In this document: piece after piece, positions 35,901 to 50,748 of the stretch
Numbering within the stretch: the first letter of the stretch is position 1
How the letters are laid out: every line of letters starts with the position of its first letter
Origin: Lingula anatina
Lineage: Eukaryota > Brachiopoda > Lingulata > Lingulida > Lingulidae
Direction: 5' to 3'
Length of the DNA: 64,000 bases
Assembly: GCF_001039355.2 (NCBI RefSeq)
Contig: NW_019775439.1
Span: 299,743 to 363,742 of the forward strand
The notes under the pieces: model-generated
What the model saw: only the letters and a program-made list of their open reading frames with translations
What the model was told of the DNA's origin: nothing
The model's database searches: none
Position numbers and translations under genes: made by a program

Positions 35901-38900
35901 CTACATTAGAGGAGAAAAATAAAATCATCATCTTAATAAACACAGAATTAAATTCTGCATTACATGCTTGATATACTATAATCAACAAAATTGCAAAATT
36001 TTCAACTGATTGCTAAGCACAATTATTTGAATCAAACTATCAATGTAATCATCAAATTAATCTTTATAAACATGCTTTTTAACATTTTCAGTCCTTTCTT
36101 ATGACTAGCAACTACAGATCTAAGTATCATCAACACAATTACAATAAGTTACTTTTAAATTAAGAAATTCACATTCTTCTACAAAATCTCTAATAGAGTG
36201 TTAAGTTTACCAATCAGACTAAAATGCATGCCAAAACATTTTTACGCAAATGCACATGAAGTGCACGCCACTCTATTTTATGACAGTGGCCATGGCGTAC
36301 AAACCATAAATTTTTCAAGGGGATCAAAGCATTATTCCCCTTGATGTTCATGACAAGCAAATGAAATTATAAGTTCCATTTCTTTTTAATGACAAGTAAA
36401 ATGTGGTAAAATCCACTGCCTTTTTCGTGAGATAGCAAATGGAGTACATACCTTGAGCTTGTTGACTGTATCCATGTCCGTTGCTAGGGACTTGGATTCC
36501 TCAACTTTCTGACAGTGGTGGAAGAAGTTGTGAAGGTGCTGATCCTACAGACAAAAATAATGGAAAAAATACATTTAAAATAAATTTTAAAATAAATACA
36601 TTTAAAATAAATTTAAAAAGACATTTAAAATAAATTGAAGAACAAAACAAAAAAAAAACTTACTTAACACTAAAATATCCATATATGTTTCGAAGAAAAT
36701 TTTCAAAAAAAAAAAAATACGAAGGCGAAAAATACAACCTAATCCAAGAGTGGTTTATAAAATTATGAGGTTAACTAGTTACAAATCAAAAAATAAAATC
36801 ATCTCATAAACAAAGAATAAAAACCTAACCTTTGTATAAATAGTGGAGACAAGACGCAGATCAACTTTAAACAGATGTTTTCCACTGTCCACCCATTTGA
36901 TGTCCGGCCCTGCACTCTGGAAAGTAAGGATGGATGACTCAGCACTTTTAACTTCACAAATGTTGACAGAAATTTAGGGCTTGAAGCCACTTGCATCTTT
37001 ATCCTTTAACATTTTATACATAAAAGTATACAAAATTACACTGATAAGGAATGGGTGCAGATTCAAAATTTTAACCCAAAACAAATTCTTTCCAGTCAAA
37101 ACGTGACTTTTGATTGGTTGTATTCCAGTTGATATCATCCAATCAAACTTACCCCTTTTCCCAGCCCTAACACCTCATGACTGAGGTAACCAGGGGGAAG
37201 GTTCACAGCCAGGGGTAACATCTGCTCCCCTACTAAAACTCTGGAATACAACAAGAGATGAAATTGCAACTGCCTGTTGGTGGTGGTAGGAAAGGAGAGG
37301 GGCATGTTCATTTTGTTGACTCCACTATCTATCTCTGTGAATCAGATCTTCACTTAGTGAAATACAACAAAACCCTAACTATGTTGTTTTCACTTCTGTT
37401 AATCTACAATTACTTTGAAAAAAATTTTTTGGGGGAAAAACAAGACCATTTGCTACATCTTACTGCCCACTTCTGAGCTTTTCACTAGAAATTTAACAGT
37501 AGAATTCCTAAAACAATTGGCATTTTTCAAACATTTAACCCCATATTATGTTGCTTATATTCAAGAACATGAGTCTTTAATGAAGCTTGCCCACTTTTCT
37601 TTCAAATCTTACTCGTTAATAAATTCAAAATAAAATTAGGACAAAGAAATCTTAATCTCACCTGCCCAATCTACTAATTGGCATCCATGCATAACCTATA
37701 GTGTACTCTACATCATGTTTCTTCTTATTACTTGTGCTTTTCGAAGGCATCTTAGTGGACGACTCACAGGCGACGTGGTAAAATGTGAACAACAGGTGGT
37801 GCTTGTCATTGAGCTGAGTGGGTAGTGACACTTTCACCTGTGGGATAGGAGAAATACAAAATAAGATCAATAAATAATGGAAGAACATGTGGAAGATTTT
37901 GACAAATTATTTTGACACTTAGTTATATTTTGAAAAAGAAAAACTGCTAAAAATATCAAACATGTTACAATTATGTCTATTACTTCACATTTCCAAGAAC
38001 TTAACGATAATCTGAAGCTAGAAATACCTTCTGCAATAACTTATTTTTGTGAAAATTGTGCACAATGAATGAAATAGCTCTATTACATATATATTATTCA
38101 TGAAGAAAATAGAAGAAAAATTTATAAAATTCACAAGTTTTAAAAAACCATTCCCTCATAATAAATACACAGAATTAGAGAAATCTAAAATCATTGGTAC
38201 GCACCTCTTCATAAAACTCGGGCGAGGTCTGGTGATGCACCACGGCAGCACTTGTCACAGTGGTGAACACCGCTACTCCAGGGCGACCTCGGATGATTTG
38301 TAACGGCACAGCACCCTCTTCATCTGAATCTTTGATTTCTATGCAACAGGCGATATTTCTGGCCTAAAATGAAGAAAAACAATGAAATTGAATATTCTTT
38401 TTAAATTATCCAATTATGACTTTTATATCTCTCAGGAACATAATAAACTTTCTTTTCTGTGCAGACCGGAAATGTTTGGTTTGTTCTAGAAGATTAAATG
38501 ACATCTAGTTAGCTTTTAACATAGGATAATAAATTATTTAAGAGAGTAAAGCAGTGTCAAAATGTCAGATTTCCACCAAAAACTCATCAATTAATCATAA
38601 CTATAATAAATTCATAAATCAAAGGTACTAATGTTTTGTGTGCAAACTTACATTAATTTATAAGTACATGTATTTTACCTTAGTGAAAGCTTTTTGGCTG
38701 TCATATTTGAGCATCTTTGGATACACATACAAATGGTTAGTATATGCTGTGTGGGGCCATGTGTACCGCCCATCATCAGGAAGAAATTCCTCTATCTCTA
38801 ATGTTGGCGGCTGTTCTGGGGGGTCGGGGAAGGGTTTGACAGGAATTATCCCTGACGTGACAGTGTCTGAAATTGAGATCATATATACATAATATATATC

Positions 38901-40127
38901 TAATGTGTAATAGTGTTATAAATTGTATAAAATTTCTATGTGCATTCAAGAGGGACAATTTATGGACAAATGATACGTAAATAATTTTGGCTAAAGAAAA
39001 TATGAAAATTCTTAACAATTTCCTTGTTCATGATAAAGTGACAGATTGTTTCAGGTTAAAAATGAAACAACACGCACTGTCTCAATTCTCCACTGTATTG
39101 ATGTGACATTTAATTTTTTTAAAATACTACTCATTCAGTAAATGTAATCATCATGAAACAGATTCCTTGTTTTTAGGACTATACTGCCACGGGTAGTATC
39201 ATAACACATGAAGCTACATTCCCTGGTCAAGGTGTTTTGTTAAAAGTGAACATCTATTACTGCAACTGAGATCAACTTACTTTTAATGGCTTGCTTATAC
39301 TTGGCCAGGATCACCATGAAGTCGGCAGGGATGACCTGCCACTTGCTCTGTTTCTCAGGCCTGAAGTAGACAATAACGACACTTACTAACAAACTGGAAA
39401 GACTGCATTTATCCCAATATTTGATTATATCAAGATGTCTCATTGTCAGTGGCAAAAACATTCTTTTTGGCATGAATGCAACTTGTTTCAATTGAAATAT
39501 ATAAATTAAATTATCGTTTTTTAGTTGAAGTAATGACATGAGATTGTTTAACATATATTATTAATTAATTTAGTTTTAATTTCATGATGCAGGTTATACA
39601 ATGACTACTTTGACTCATAAAGATTATCAAGACAATATGCCCTCCAAATATATTAAAACAAATAAATGACGGTAGGGTCTACAATGGGGCTCTCACTTTG
39701 ATTCCTTGCAAGTATTAACTTCTGAATCAATGACTCTAAATAACAAATGTCTTTTTTTTTTTACCAAATTTTAAATATTATTTTGGTTTTTATTAATTTG
39801 AAATTACTGGTTTAAAATATGGTATTTTTGTTTTTTATTTTCATTATCTTTCAAAATGTTTTATATTTTCATATCTTTCCTTAAATCATAATTTAACTGT
39901 GAAACATAATATATTATAAAAATTTGAATCCTTGATACTACTGAATCTTCATGTTTTTCATAAGTTTTTTTTTTTTTTTTTTAATTTTTCTTTTCACCTC
40001 CTCATATCCTGCAGGTGTTTGATAAGGTCCTCTTCAGTCAGTCTATTGGGTTCCTGTCTGTACACTGTGATGTCTGTGTCTGGCTCCAGATCAGAGGTAA
40101 ATGGCTTGAACACTGGTCTGAAAGAGA

Positions 40128-40171
<44 letters not shown>

Positions 40172-43093
40172 TTGCAAAACAGGCAAATTTCTACTCTTTT
40201 TCTTTTCATTTCTATTAATTTATCTCAATAAAGTCAAATACTACTTCCACCACCAAAACTGCTGTTATTTATTTCCGTATATATTGTATATATTACATAT
40301 TTATTGGGTAAATAAATAATAACTGCTATTTTCTCTCTAAGTTAAGTCTCAATCAGCCAAATTTGCACATAATGCATTACAAGCAGTATACCCATTACCA
40401 TATTTCATACTCTGCTGAAGAAAATGAGATTTCAGAATAGATAAAAAATTCATTGTTAGACATCCAAATATTGGAGATAATTGGAGGTTGACTGAAGAAA
40501 GAATTACTTTATTCTTGAGATTTTAGGAGTTCTTTAAAAACACAATGATGGCATTCTGTGATATGCCCTTGGAGAAAACAACTTCAAAATCCACAATAAG
40601 TATAAATGGTGTTAAATCACACCTACCTTGCAGCCCATCCAAATGGCATTCTATAATGTCCTAAGCGAGAGCAGCACAGTCTCATCTGCTTGTGAACTTT
40701 GGCAGCGTTCTTGGCATCAGGACCTTTTATGTATGGCTCAGCGCAGGTAACTACACCTCCCTGTAAAACTTTCTCTATCCTTGCCACCAGGTAGATTTCA
40801 TGATGGGGGTTCATCACAGAGAAGATGCCCTACAATTAGTGCAGTTTGAACTTTAAAAATTTCATTTTTACATAAAGGTTTTATATCTATACCTTTAAGA
40901 GTGATACTTTCTTCATTCATTTCTATATCTCAATAAATGATCACAATTTCTCATTAAAATTGAATTCTCTAATTTGGCAGACAAAACCACAATCATTAAC
41001 ATAGATGGCGACACATCAAAACAAGAAAAGCCCAAACCTTGGTCTTTCATAAAATTCTTACCTGCCCTGGATATTTAACCCAGTCTTTAGAAACTCCATT
41101 TAATTCTGGCTCTGTACTTCTTCCATTCACTGAGTTCAGTCTGTCACTGCTGTGAAGCACTTCGTCTGGGATCATACGTCGCACTAGTCTGTCGTTTGGA
41201 TCAATGTGAAAGTCTTCTGAGATCTTTTTTCCTTCCTTTGCATCATAAAGAGCCAGAGTGATGAAGAACGGTTCGGGCTATAAAATGCAAGTTATATACA
41301 TTAGGAATTTTTTACAATTAATCATCTTAAAGAATTGCCTACATAATGACAGTTTTATGTCTTTTAATCTTTCTCCTTTTGTTTTACACAGCGTAACCCA
41401 AAAACAAAGAACATAACCACATTTAATTGATATTTTAAATACACAAGATTATTAGCCATAGAAGCTTTATTCATACTAATCCATTATTTACAATTATTAT
41501 TATTATTGCAATTATCATCAAAAACAAAAAACAAAACACTCCAAAATGTGCATGTATGACTAACATTAGCTATATGGTCTGGCCCTTCTTCAGCCACATT
41601 TGCCCGTAGCTTGAGTTTGAATTCCTTGAACCTGACCACAATCCTGGTGCCAAACTGTTCCTTGTAGACATCAGCATTCACTGTGTCCCCTACGTCATCA
41701 AAGTACGGACCCCTCTGAAACATGGAGGATTGTCTTTTTAAGAGAAAACAATTTCTTTGTATCTATAATCTATCATTAGAAAACCTCATCCAAATTTCTG
41801 GCATATACTTTGCATGTATTAATTCTTTATTAACTTTCTCTTAAATTTTCTCCAACCATTACAAAATTTTCCTATAATAAGGGTCCTATAGGACTCTATA
41901 GGATTTTGGGCCAATTTCCTGTAACTAGTCCTATAGGACTGTATAGCAAATTTCCGTTAGGGAAAACATTTTTTGTCTTCTTACTTACCTGTAGCTCTGG
42001 GTAGATAAGGAACATTTTCTGTCTGTTCTCCTTCCTTGCCTGTGCTAACTGTCCATCCGTCTCCTTGGCATACTGGTAGGGAATTATTATTATCTTTAAT
42101 ACATTTCACTTTTTCTTTTTAATTTGTAACATTTATTGAACATGTTGATTAAAAAACTATTGAAGTGTATATACAAATTGCTTGTGAAACTTCAGTTGTG
42201 TGAAAATGAAATAAATCATTCACCAAATTAACAAAATTCAATTTTATACAAATTTATCCCAACAGTAAAATTGAATCACCTTTGCCTTCCATACCTGAAT
42301 GAGGTTTAAATGCCAACATATGCCTAGAAAAAACATATTCACAATATACTGAAACACTGCAGTTGAAAACATGATGTCATATGTACCTTGACCAGTTCAG
42401 GATGCATGCTGTTCTCCAAGCTGTCCTTGTAACTGTCACCCCCTCTCCCAGGGCTCAGAATCTCATCTGAAAAAGCACAAAATATATATATAATAATATG
42501 GATATTTTCTGGCTTATTAAGAGCTTCCCCAGAGGCTAAAAAATATTGGTAAAAACCTTCTTGATAAAAAAACTTAAATGTATGTTTTGACTCTGATTCC
42601 ACTATCAACTATGATGACTAAATAAATCCCCAAGAAAATAATGAAATTAATAAATGAAGAAGATGGGTTTAAGGGAAAAAAATATATTTTTTCAAAATGC
42701 TTGACTGCCATGTCAATTTAAATGTAATTTATGTCAATCACTACAAGCACTAACTAAAAATTATACTTTATAAATTTTGTACTAATTCATCCACTGAACA
42801 AGCATAAACTTGGAAATGATAATCATATTCATAAACTTCAGTTAGCCAAAAGGTCTACTACAAATACATTAAACCGCAAAATACCTCTATATTTTTCTGA
42901 GGATATACTATGGATGCTGCCAGTTTCCTGGCTTTCGATGACTTTCCGTAGCGTCTTAATCCAGTCCTCCATGTCCTGTTCCGTCTCTGCGGCAAACAGG
43001 TATGACTGATGGTCCTGCATGTGAACCTCGAAATTGAACCTCCCTTTCTTGGAGCTCTGGAATGGAATGGATTAAAGGTAAAATTGTTTTTAA

Positions 43094-43171
<78 letters not shown>

Positions 43172-46100
43172 TGAGTGAGTGTGTGGGCACGCACATGCCT
43201 GTGTGCACAGGCAGTATTTGTGTCTTATACTAGTAAATGTTTGTCAGAACTTTACATAGCAAAACATTTCTTGGAATTTTCAGTCCTTATCCTATAATGA
43301 CATTCTCCAAGGTATCATAACATATTTCCCAAACTGTTCACAGCAGTACAATCCATAAATGCATGGGGAATTTAGTTTTAAAGTCACTCAGACTCATTAC
43401 AGAGATGGAAACTGAAAAATTTCACTCGTGGAGTTAAAAGCTTAAAATTTGAAATTTTTTAATATATTTATTTATCGTCATATTTTAAACAGTTCTGGAC
43501 ATGGTGTATCTTGGCTATAAGAAATCTTATTCTGAACACAGCTGTACCTTTTTCACATCAGTGGCAGAGTCCAGAAAAATGGCTCCCTTGGCGTCGAGTT
43601 TTTTGTCATCTTTGTGGAACTCCAGGATATAGGTGGTGTCCACCTGCTGCTTGAGGTAAAAGTATCTTCTTTTGAAAGCCTGGCAAAAAAAAAAAAAAAA
43701 AAAAAAAAAATTATCAATAAGATTTCTATAGATCTATGAGTACAGAAAATAGATAATTCATGTGGATACAAAAGTTCACCATTTTCTTAATCATAAAGAA
43801 AAATACTTATTTTTGACTGTTTACAGACCAGTAGGCACACGTTAAACAATGATTAAATGTTCTAAGAAAAAAAAAATTATTCTAATCAAATATAAACTAA
43901 AAATTGTAGGCAAGTCAGCACTATCTGAGATGGTCCTTTAACAAGTGCATTACATGAAGAGATCTATGTTAATTTACATATTGGTCATGTAAATACCAAT
44001 AACAGAATGGTGATGTACCAATTGCATTTTTATATTATATTGTACAAGGTCATGGTAATCTTTGAACCAGACAAGAAATGAATAGAATTAAATACATGTA
44101 ACTGGCCACTATATCAAAGTCTTAATCCTGACACTCAACCTGGTAAAACTGATAATGCTTCTAGAAACTCGGGGTGTAAGATGTACATATACTCACCCTG
44201 GTAAAACTGATAATACTTGTAGAAACTCGGGGTGTAAGATGTTCATATTCTCACCCTGGTAAAACTGATAATACTTGTAGAAACTCGGGGTGTAAGATGT
44301 TCATATTCTCACCCTGGTAAAACTGATAATACTTGTAGAAACTCGGGGTGTAAGATGTACATATACTCACCCTGGTAAAACTGATACCGTGATACTTTTA
44401 GAAACTGGAGATGTAAGATGTATACTCACCCTGGTAAAACTGATAATACTTGTGGACTCATGTGCACTGTCTGGTCCTTTATACAACCAGCCTTGCTTTG
44501 TTATGGTCTGAAGAACATTTCTAGTTAAAGTTCCTTCCTGAAAGGAAGAAAAGGAGAACAAAAATTCTTATTAAAGTTGGAGTTTTAGCAAATGATATAT
44601 AACAACACTTAATACTGATGCAATGTACCTGAGTGGTCATTATCCATATCTAACAACCTCAATTAAGTCAAAGTTGTTTCATTCCTATAAAGAAAAGAAT
44701 GTAAATATTCTTAAATAAATTGTACGCAAGTGCAATTTATTCTGTATCATGGCTATAACACTTTATCCTTCAATAATTAATTACTTTTATATTTCTAAAC
44801 ACAAATATACATCAACTGTTTGATAACGTGGATTTTCATGTACTCATAAGTAGTCTACTTACTCATTTAAAAAACAAGATACAAAAAAGTTTGACACCTT
44901 CCCCCCAGCTGTTCCTCATGTACATTCCATACCACTTTATAAATAAAAGTGCTGTATTTCAACCAGTTGATGCTAATTTCTCATTAAAAAGAAACTCAAT
45001 ATACTCGTATTGCTGCTGGCTTAAAATTCAATGGAGCAGTTCACGCCATTTTGTTGTCTGTCCAGATAGTCAAAGAAGTTCCCAATTTACTTTAGAGCAA
45101 TTTATATTCATGTTCTTTAAGGTATGTTTCATCTTTTTATGAGGTGAATTATTAATCCCTTCTCAAAACAACATTATTTTCAATTTTATATAGAAATGAA
45201 AATGCACTGAATTCATGATTCAAACCTTCATATGTTTCCACAAGCCAAAGAAAAGTAGTAAAACGTATTTAAAAGTATTTTGAAATTTGGAAATTAAAAT
45301 AGTGATGGGTGGCAGGTATTTAAAAAACTGCACAGGGCCTCAAATAAACCCTTTTCTTCACATTTATGTCCCTTTCAATTACAAATTACCATAAGAATGC
45401 ATGCTTTAGCATCTGTCCACATGTGTGCAATGACAAGAAATAAATTTTGTAAATGCTTAAAAGATTATACTCAATGCACAAGACTTCACAAAACGACAAA
45501 ATGACATCATTACCATTAAAGACAAATAACAGTAAAAAGACTAAAAGGAAGGGGATTTTTCTCCCGTTTTTCATAATGGAGAAACAGGAACTATAAATAA
45601 TTAGACACAAATCAGTAATATTTACCTCATCCTTATCATCCTCTATATCTATCTCATAGACATGTTCTAGTAGAGAATCTGGGGTCTTTTGGTACCTGAA
45701 AAAACATCCTCATTATTTAAGTTACTATTGTCTATCATCGGTGCTTAAAAGAGCTGAATTTTGTCTTTTAAAATTAGATGAATGACAACCCTTTAAGGCT
45801 GATTCTCAAAATTTTCATGAATTAATACCACTGTGCATTTGGGTCTGTTTTATATGTTGCCTTCCCCCCTCCTCTCTCTCTCTCTCTCCTACATCTTTCT
45901 CTCTCTGTCTGTCATACGCACATACATACACAGATACTTACTTTGGTAAATGTTGATGGCCACCAGAGTATTTGCTATACTTGTATTCTACCACATTCCA
46001 CTTGCTAGTGTATCCTTTGATGCACTCCCGAACCAGCAAACTCGAGGCTTCTTTCTGGGCCAACTTTGGGACACTGCAGCACACTGTGCGAAATTCCCGT

Positions 46101-49100
46101 CCCAATGTCTTTTGCTGAATCAGAAAGAAGAGCACTCAATGAGGCATATGCTAAAAGATTCTTGACTTAATATACCAATGATTTAAACATTCGGACTGCT
46201 GATTAAGTTTTCTCATTAAAATTGCATGAAAATTTACAGCGCTTTCTTATTCCATCTGAGGATTTTTTTTCACAATTAATGCTCTAAAGTTATTAAAAAA
46301 ATCTGATGAGAAGACAACTATGTTTTTCAAAACTTATCAAACACTTTTAAATACTTTTTGGGAAACTTAATCAATTCACCTCTGTCAGCTTAATGCATTA
46401 ATTAATTAATTAATTGCCTTTAATTTTACAACATAATTATTCCACTCACACAGACATCGTCTTGGGGAAACAGTAGCATGTCCCGTAGAGGATCATTGTG
46501 AATCACAGTCTTACTCTTCACCAGGAACGTCTCGTAGTCCACAGGGTCCACCAACTTGGGTTTAGACTACAAAGAACAGAAAGAGAAATTTCATGAATGA
46601 TCACTGAGTACAAAATGGCCAGGCTGACAATCAGAACATCAGTCAGGGAGTGGAAAACCATGGTTATTATTATTTTTTAAGCCGTTGCTTGAAGAAGTGG
46701 TGGTTGGAAGAGGGCAAGGGTGGGGTGGGGTGGGGGGGCAGATTTTAATTGGTCATAAGTATATACACCCTTAACCAACTGTGTAAATATGCACCCGCAT
46801 ATGTACATGTACCAATACACACAAATTCATGTACAAACACACATGTATGCATATATGTGCATGCATGCCCAAACACATACACTAAGACCTCTCAGAGCAT
46901 CATATCATCAGGATAACATCATGCCATACTCAAAAAGCAATTTCCATTTCTTTCTCCAAATTACCTCCACACTCAGCTTGACAGACTCAGGTATTGAGAA
47001 GAAGGCCACTCCACTCTGCTGTGCCAGGAACCGTAGAGCCATGGTGACGCTGTTATTATATATCAACCATAGGTCCAAAAATATGCTCCAAGAAATGTTA
47101 ACAGTACTGGAAACCTCCAAAGACTATAGATCCTCTAGATCTGATACAGTTACCATTACTTAGATTTGAACTGAATATAGACAACAGTTACTGTCTCCTA
47201 AGTCACTATTATTAGGCAATTCACATCCTAAGATCAATTAGTTTGATTTTTTGTTTTGAATCCAACAAATCAGTAATTGTTCAGACATAATCCTGTCTTG
47301 TTCATCAGAAACCAACAATCTCAGGGATGATTCTGAAGAACCAGATGAGCACTTAATCAAGTCACTTAATTAACATCTATCCTGGTATATCCCTTGATCT
47401 AATTCTTTTGAGGTATATCCTTTGACCTAATATTGTTTGTCCCGGGATATCCTTGGACCAAATTCTGTCACAGTATATCCTTATAGTAGATATTGGATTC
47501 TGGTGCTACTCACAAAAGAACTGTAGTCATAAACATCTGAAACCCTCTGTAACAGGGAGAACATCTCATATCAGACTCATTGACACCTTACATTTGACCA
47601 ACAACTTTAAATTCAAGTTTGTAAGTTTCTCCATTTTCCTTGCAAATTTTCTCATACATCTTTTTCACATCAACTTAAGTCGCTGTCCAAAACTGTTACA
47701 AGTTAATCATCAAATTTACACAGTTTTAAAAACTGCACTGCTTTGTTCTTTCCTGCAATCTTTTTCCATGAGTGTGTTAACAGGTAAGAAATTATGGTAA
47801 AAAAGAAAAAACAGTGAACTCTGTAGAGTGAAAGCTATGTAGACTGACCCAAGACAAACCAGTTACCCTTGAAGTTCAACCTGCTATAAATAATCTTGTG
47901 AAAACCAATATCTTCTTCAGTAACCTGTATGGTAAACTACACATGAATTCACCGTTAGCAGACATTAACCTCCTACCTTGACTATTAAAAGAGGCACTTT
48001 TCAATATCTTTCTTCCCCCCACCCTCAATGTAAAAATTTTTCATCTTTTCATATCTATATAGAGAAGGGAAAGATAATATGTAATTCCACTTTAACCTTG
48101 ACTTCCTAGATGTAATTTGATAGAAAAAATAGTCGCAAAACTGTCAACACAGAAAACAACATGTTACAGTTCGGAAAAATTGTAAAAGGACCCCAAAGGT
48201 ATGGCAACCCAACTATTTCTCCTCTTTTTTTCTACATTTTCTATGAAGTTTGCAAGAAAATCAGTCGGAAAACCCATGGAAAAAGGTGTGAAAAAACTTG
48301 AAGACATCTCAAAACCTATTAACCTCAACTCTCTCCAGGAGTATGACTTAAAATTGTCACATATTCTAAAAGAGTTGATCAAAAATCCATGGGAAGGGGA
48401 TTAAAATCCTGAAACTTCTTTTGACAAATTAGTCTCGTTTAATTCAGTTTTTCCTGTGCAAGCCCATGCATAAAAAGATGAGATCATTTCCTCTCACTCT
48501 TTCTCTCTCCGTTTTTTTTTTTTTTTTCTTTCTTATTCTTCAACTAACCTATGCATAAACTACATTTCTTTACGCTGGCTTCACCTATTTGGTGACTTAG
48601 ATATATGCATGTGTCTGTGTGTGATTTTAAAATAGGAGTTCCAGTAATGAATCACAAAGCCACACAGTTTAACAGTCTATGTATAGCTTGTATACAAAAA
48701 AATATTCACTGGTATCAAGCACTACTTCACTGATGGTGGTCATCTCATAAAACCCTCTTCATTATCTTCATCACTGACCTCAACACACAGTAAAACANTC
48801 CTGCGTTTTATGAATATTCATCAGCTCTGTAAATATAAAGCCAAAAAGTAAAACTGCCCTCCACTTATCGTGTTTACAAGGAAAGTGCACGGCGCCGACG
48901 GCGACGGCGACGACGGCGACGGCGACGACAGACGCAGGTGATGGCAATATGTACAGACACATCTGTGTCTGTACATAAAAATTAATATCTAAGGAAATTA
49001 TCAAATAACTTAACCCAAACCATTATTTTGTGCTGAATTTATGATAAATCACGTGAAAAAAGTATAGCATTTGGCAAATTTGCTTACAAAAACTGAATTT

Positions 49101-50315
49101 GTTTAGAATTTAGAAAGAACTTACTAATGCCACAATGAGTCGAGCATAATTATCATTACAATTTTTTTTTTTCATTTTATTTTATTATTATTTTCTTTAC
49201 TTCTTTATTTTATTTCTTTATTTTTTTTATGTTATTATTATTTTTTGAGGTAGGTGAGAGAAATCTACTTGCACCCCTAGGCATATGCCAGTGTAACTAA
49301 TGTGCCATAAACAGTGTGTTCCCTCAACCTGACACCTTTGACGTGACGCATGAAGCTCTTCACGCAATATTCATGTTCTGGCAGTTCTGCATGCACACAC
49401 CAAAATATCTCCCTCTGGGCAGGAGGTCAGTTCACACTGGTGGAAATATTATACATAAATAAAGAAGTGGGCTTAATCTAGTGTTACTATTATTTTTTTA
49501 ACATTATTATTATTGTTGTTGTTTAGATAAATAGCTAAAAATTAGAGCCCAAACATAATTTTGAGTAGAAGCAATTACAATCTCCAACTTATGTTCAGTA
49601 GCAAAGCAGGTAAAATGTATTAGTACCCAAAGTAATATTCAATTTTAGCACTTGGCTCAAATTCCCTTGGCTACCTAAAACCAAGAGCCAGACTTTTATA
49701 TTTTTATAAATTTTTATAAAGTCACCTAGTACTGCAATAAGAAAGTCACCAGACAAGCAGGTGACCACCTCAGCACAGCTTTACTCTATCATGTAAGGTG
49801 ACCTTCTACTGAGCTGGTGATTATGAATAAAGCATGGGGTACCTTGAAATACTTCAGAACCAAATAGTAAAGTCAACTAAAAATTGAGCAGAATGCCATC
49901 TTACATTCTTCTGATAATGGAACAAGTATGCAATATTTCATTCCCTTAATAATCACAAATTTAAGTGCTACAAATGCCAAAATAAAGACCCCAAGAACCC
50001 TTGCAGTGAAGTGGACGACGCCATACAGTCTCTATTCAGAGGGTCATAATGCTATAAACCATTCTTTCTATATAAGCGGAGGCTATAAACTGCTCTCTGT
50101 ACAAGTATATTTAGAGTGGGTGGCAGACTTTACTCAGATAAGGCCTTCCTTATTGCCAAAAGGATATTCAATCATAAGTTCAAAGAGGTCCAAAATGAAA
50201 CTGGTTCTACATACTAGTACATACATTTTAACTGAAGAAAAATATTAAACTGCATATGAAAATAAAGCCAATATAAAACAGTTCTCCTGAAAGGTTGTGG
50301 AGACTATTAGGTCTC

Positions 50316-50407
<92 letters not shown>

Positions 50408-50697
50408 GTCACTGTGTGTGTGCATGTGAGCATGCACGTAGGCATGTTCACACATACAATGTACATCTACATCTATTATATAGCTAGTACATATAAGAAA
50501 ATAAGTACAGTACACAATATTTCCTTTACTCAGAGACTTCAATACTGAACAACTTCTACCACCAACCTACACAGGGCAGCCAGGCCACCCAACCAGGAAG
50601 AACATCCTAGAAAATGATCCCCTTGCCATCATAAAGTGACTTTCATGATGGATATTTCTGCCCATTCAACCAGACAAAATTGTAAGTGTCTAAATGA

Positions 50698-50748
<51 letters not shown>

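Noticed and set aside
44134-44424. 58-bp regular repeats as a CRISPR-like array
   Set aside because: The units are fully repeated with no unique spacers and are copies of an exon-intron boundary.
48164-48404. Overlapping plus and minus ORFs of 67-72 codons near 48.2-48.4 kb
   Set aside because: Composition is AT-driven, no splice or homology signal was seen, and both strands are open equally.
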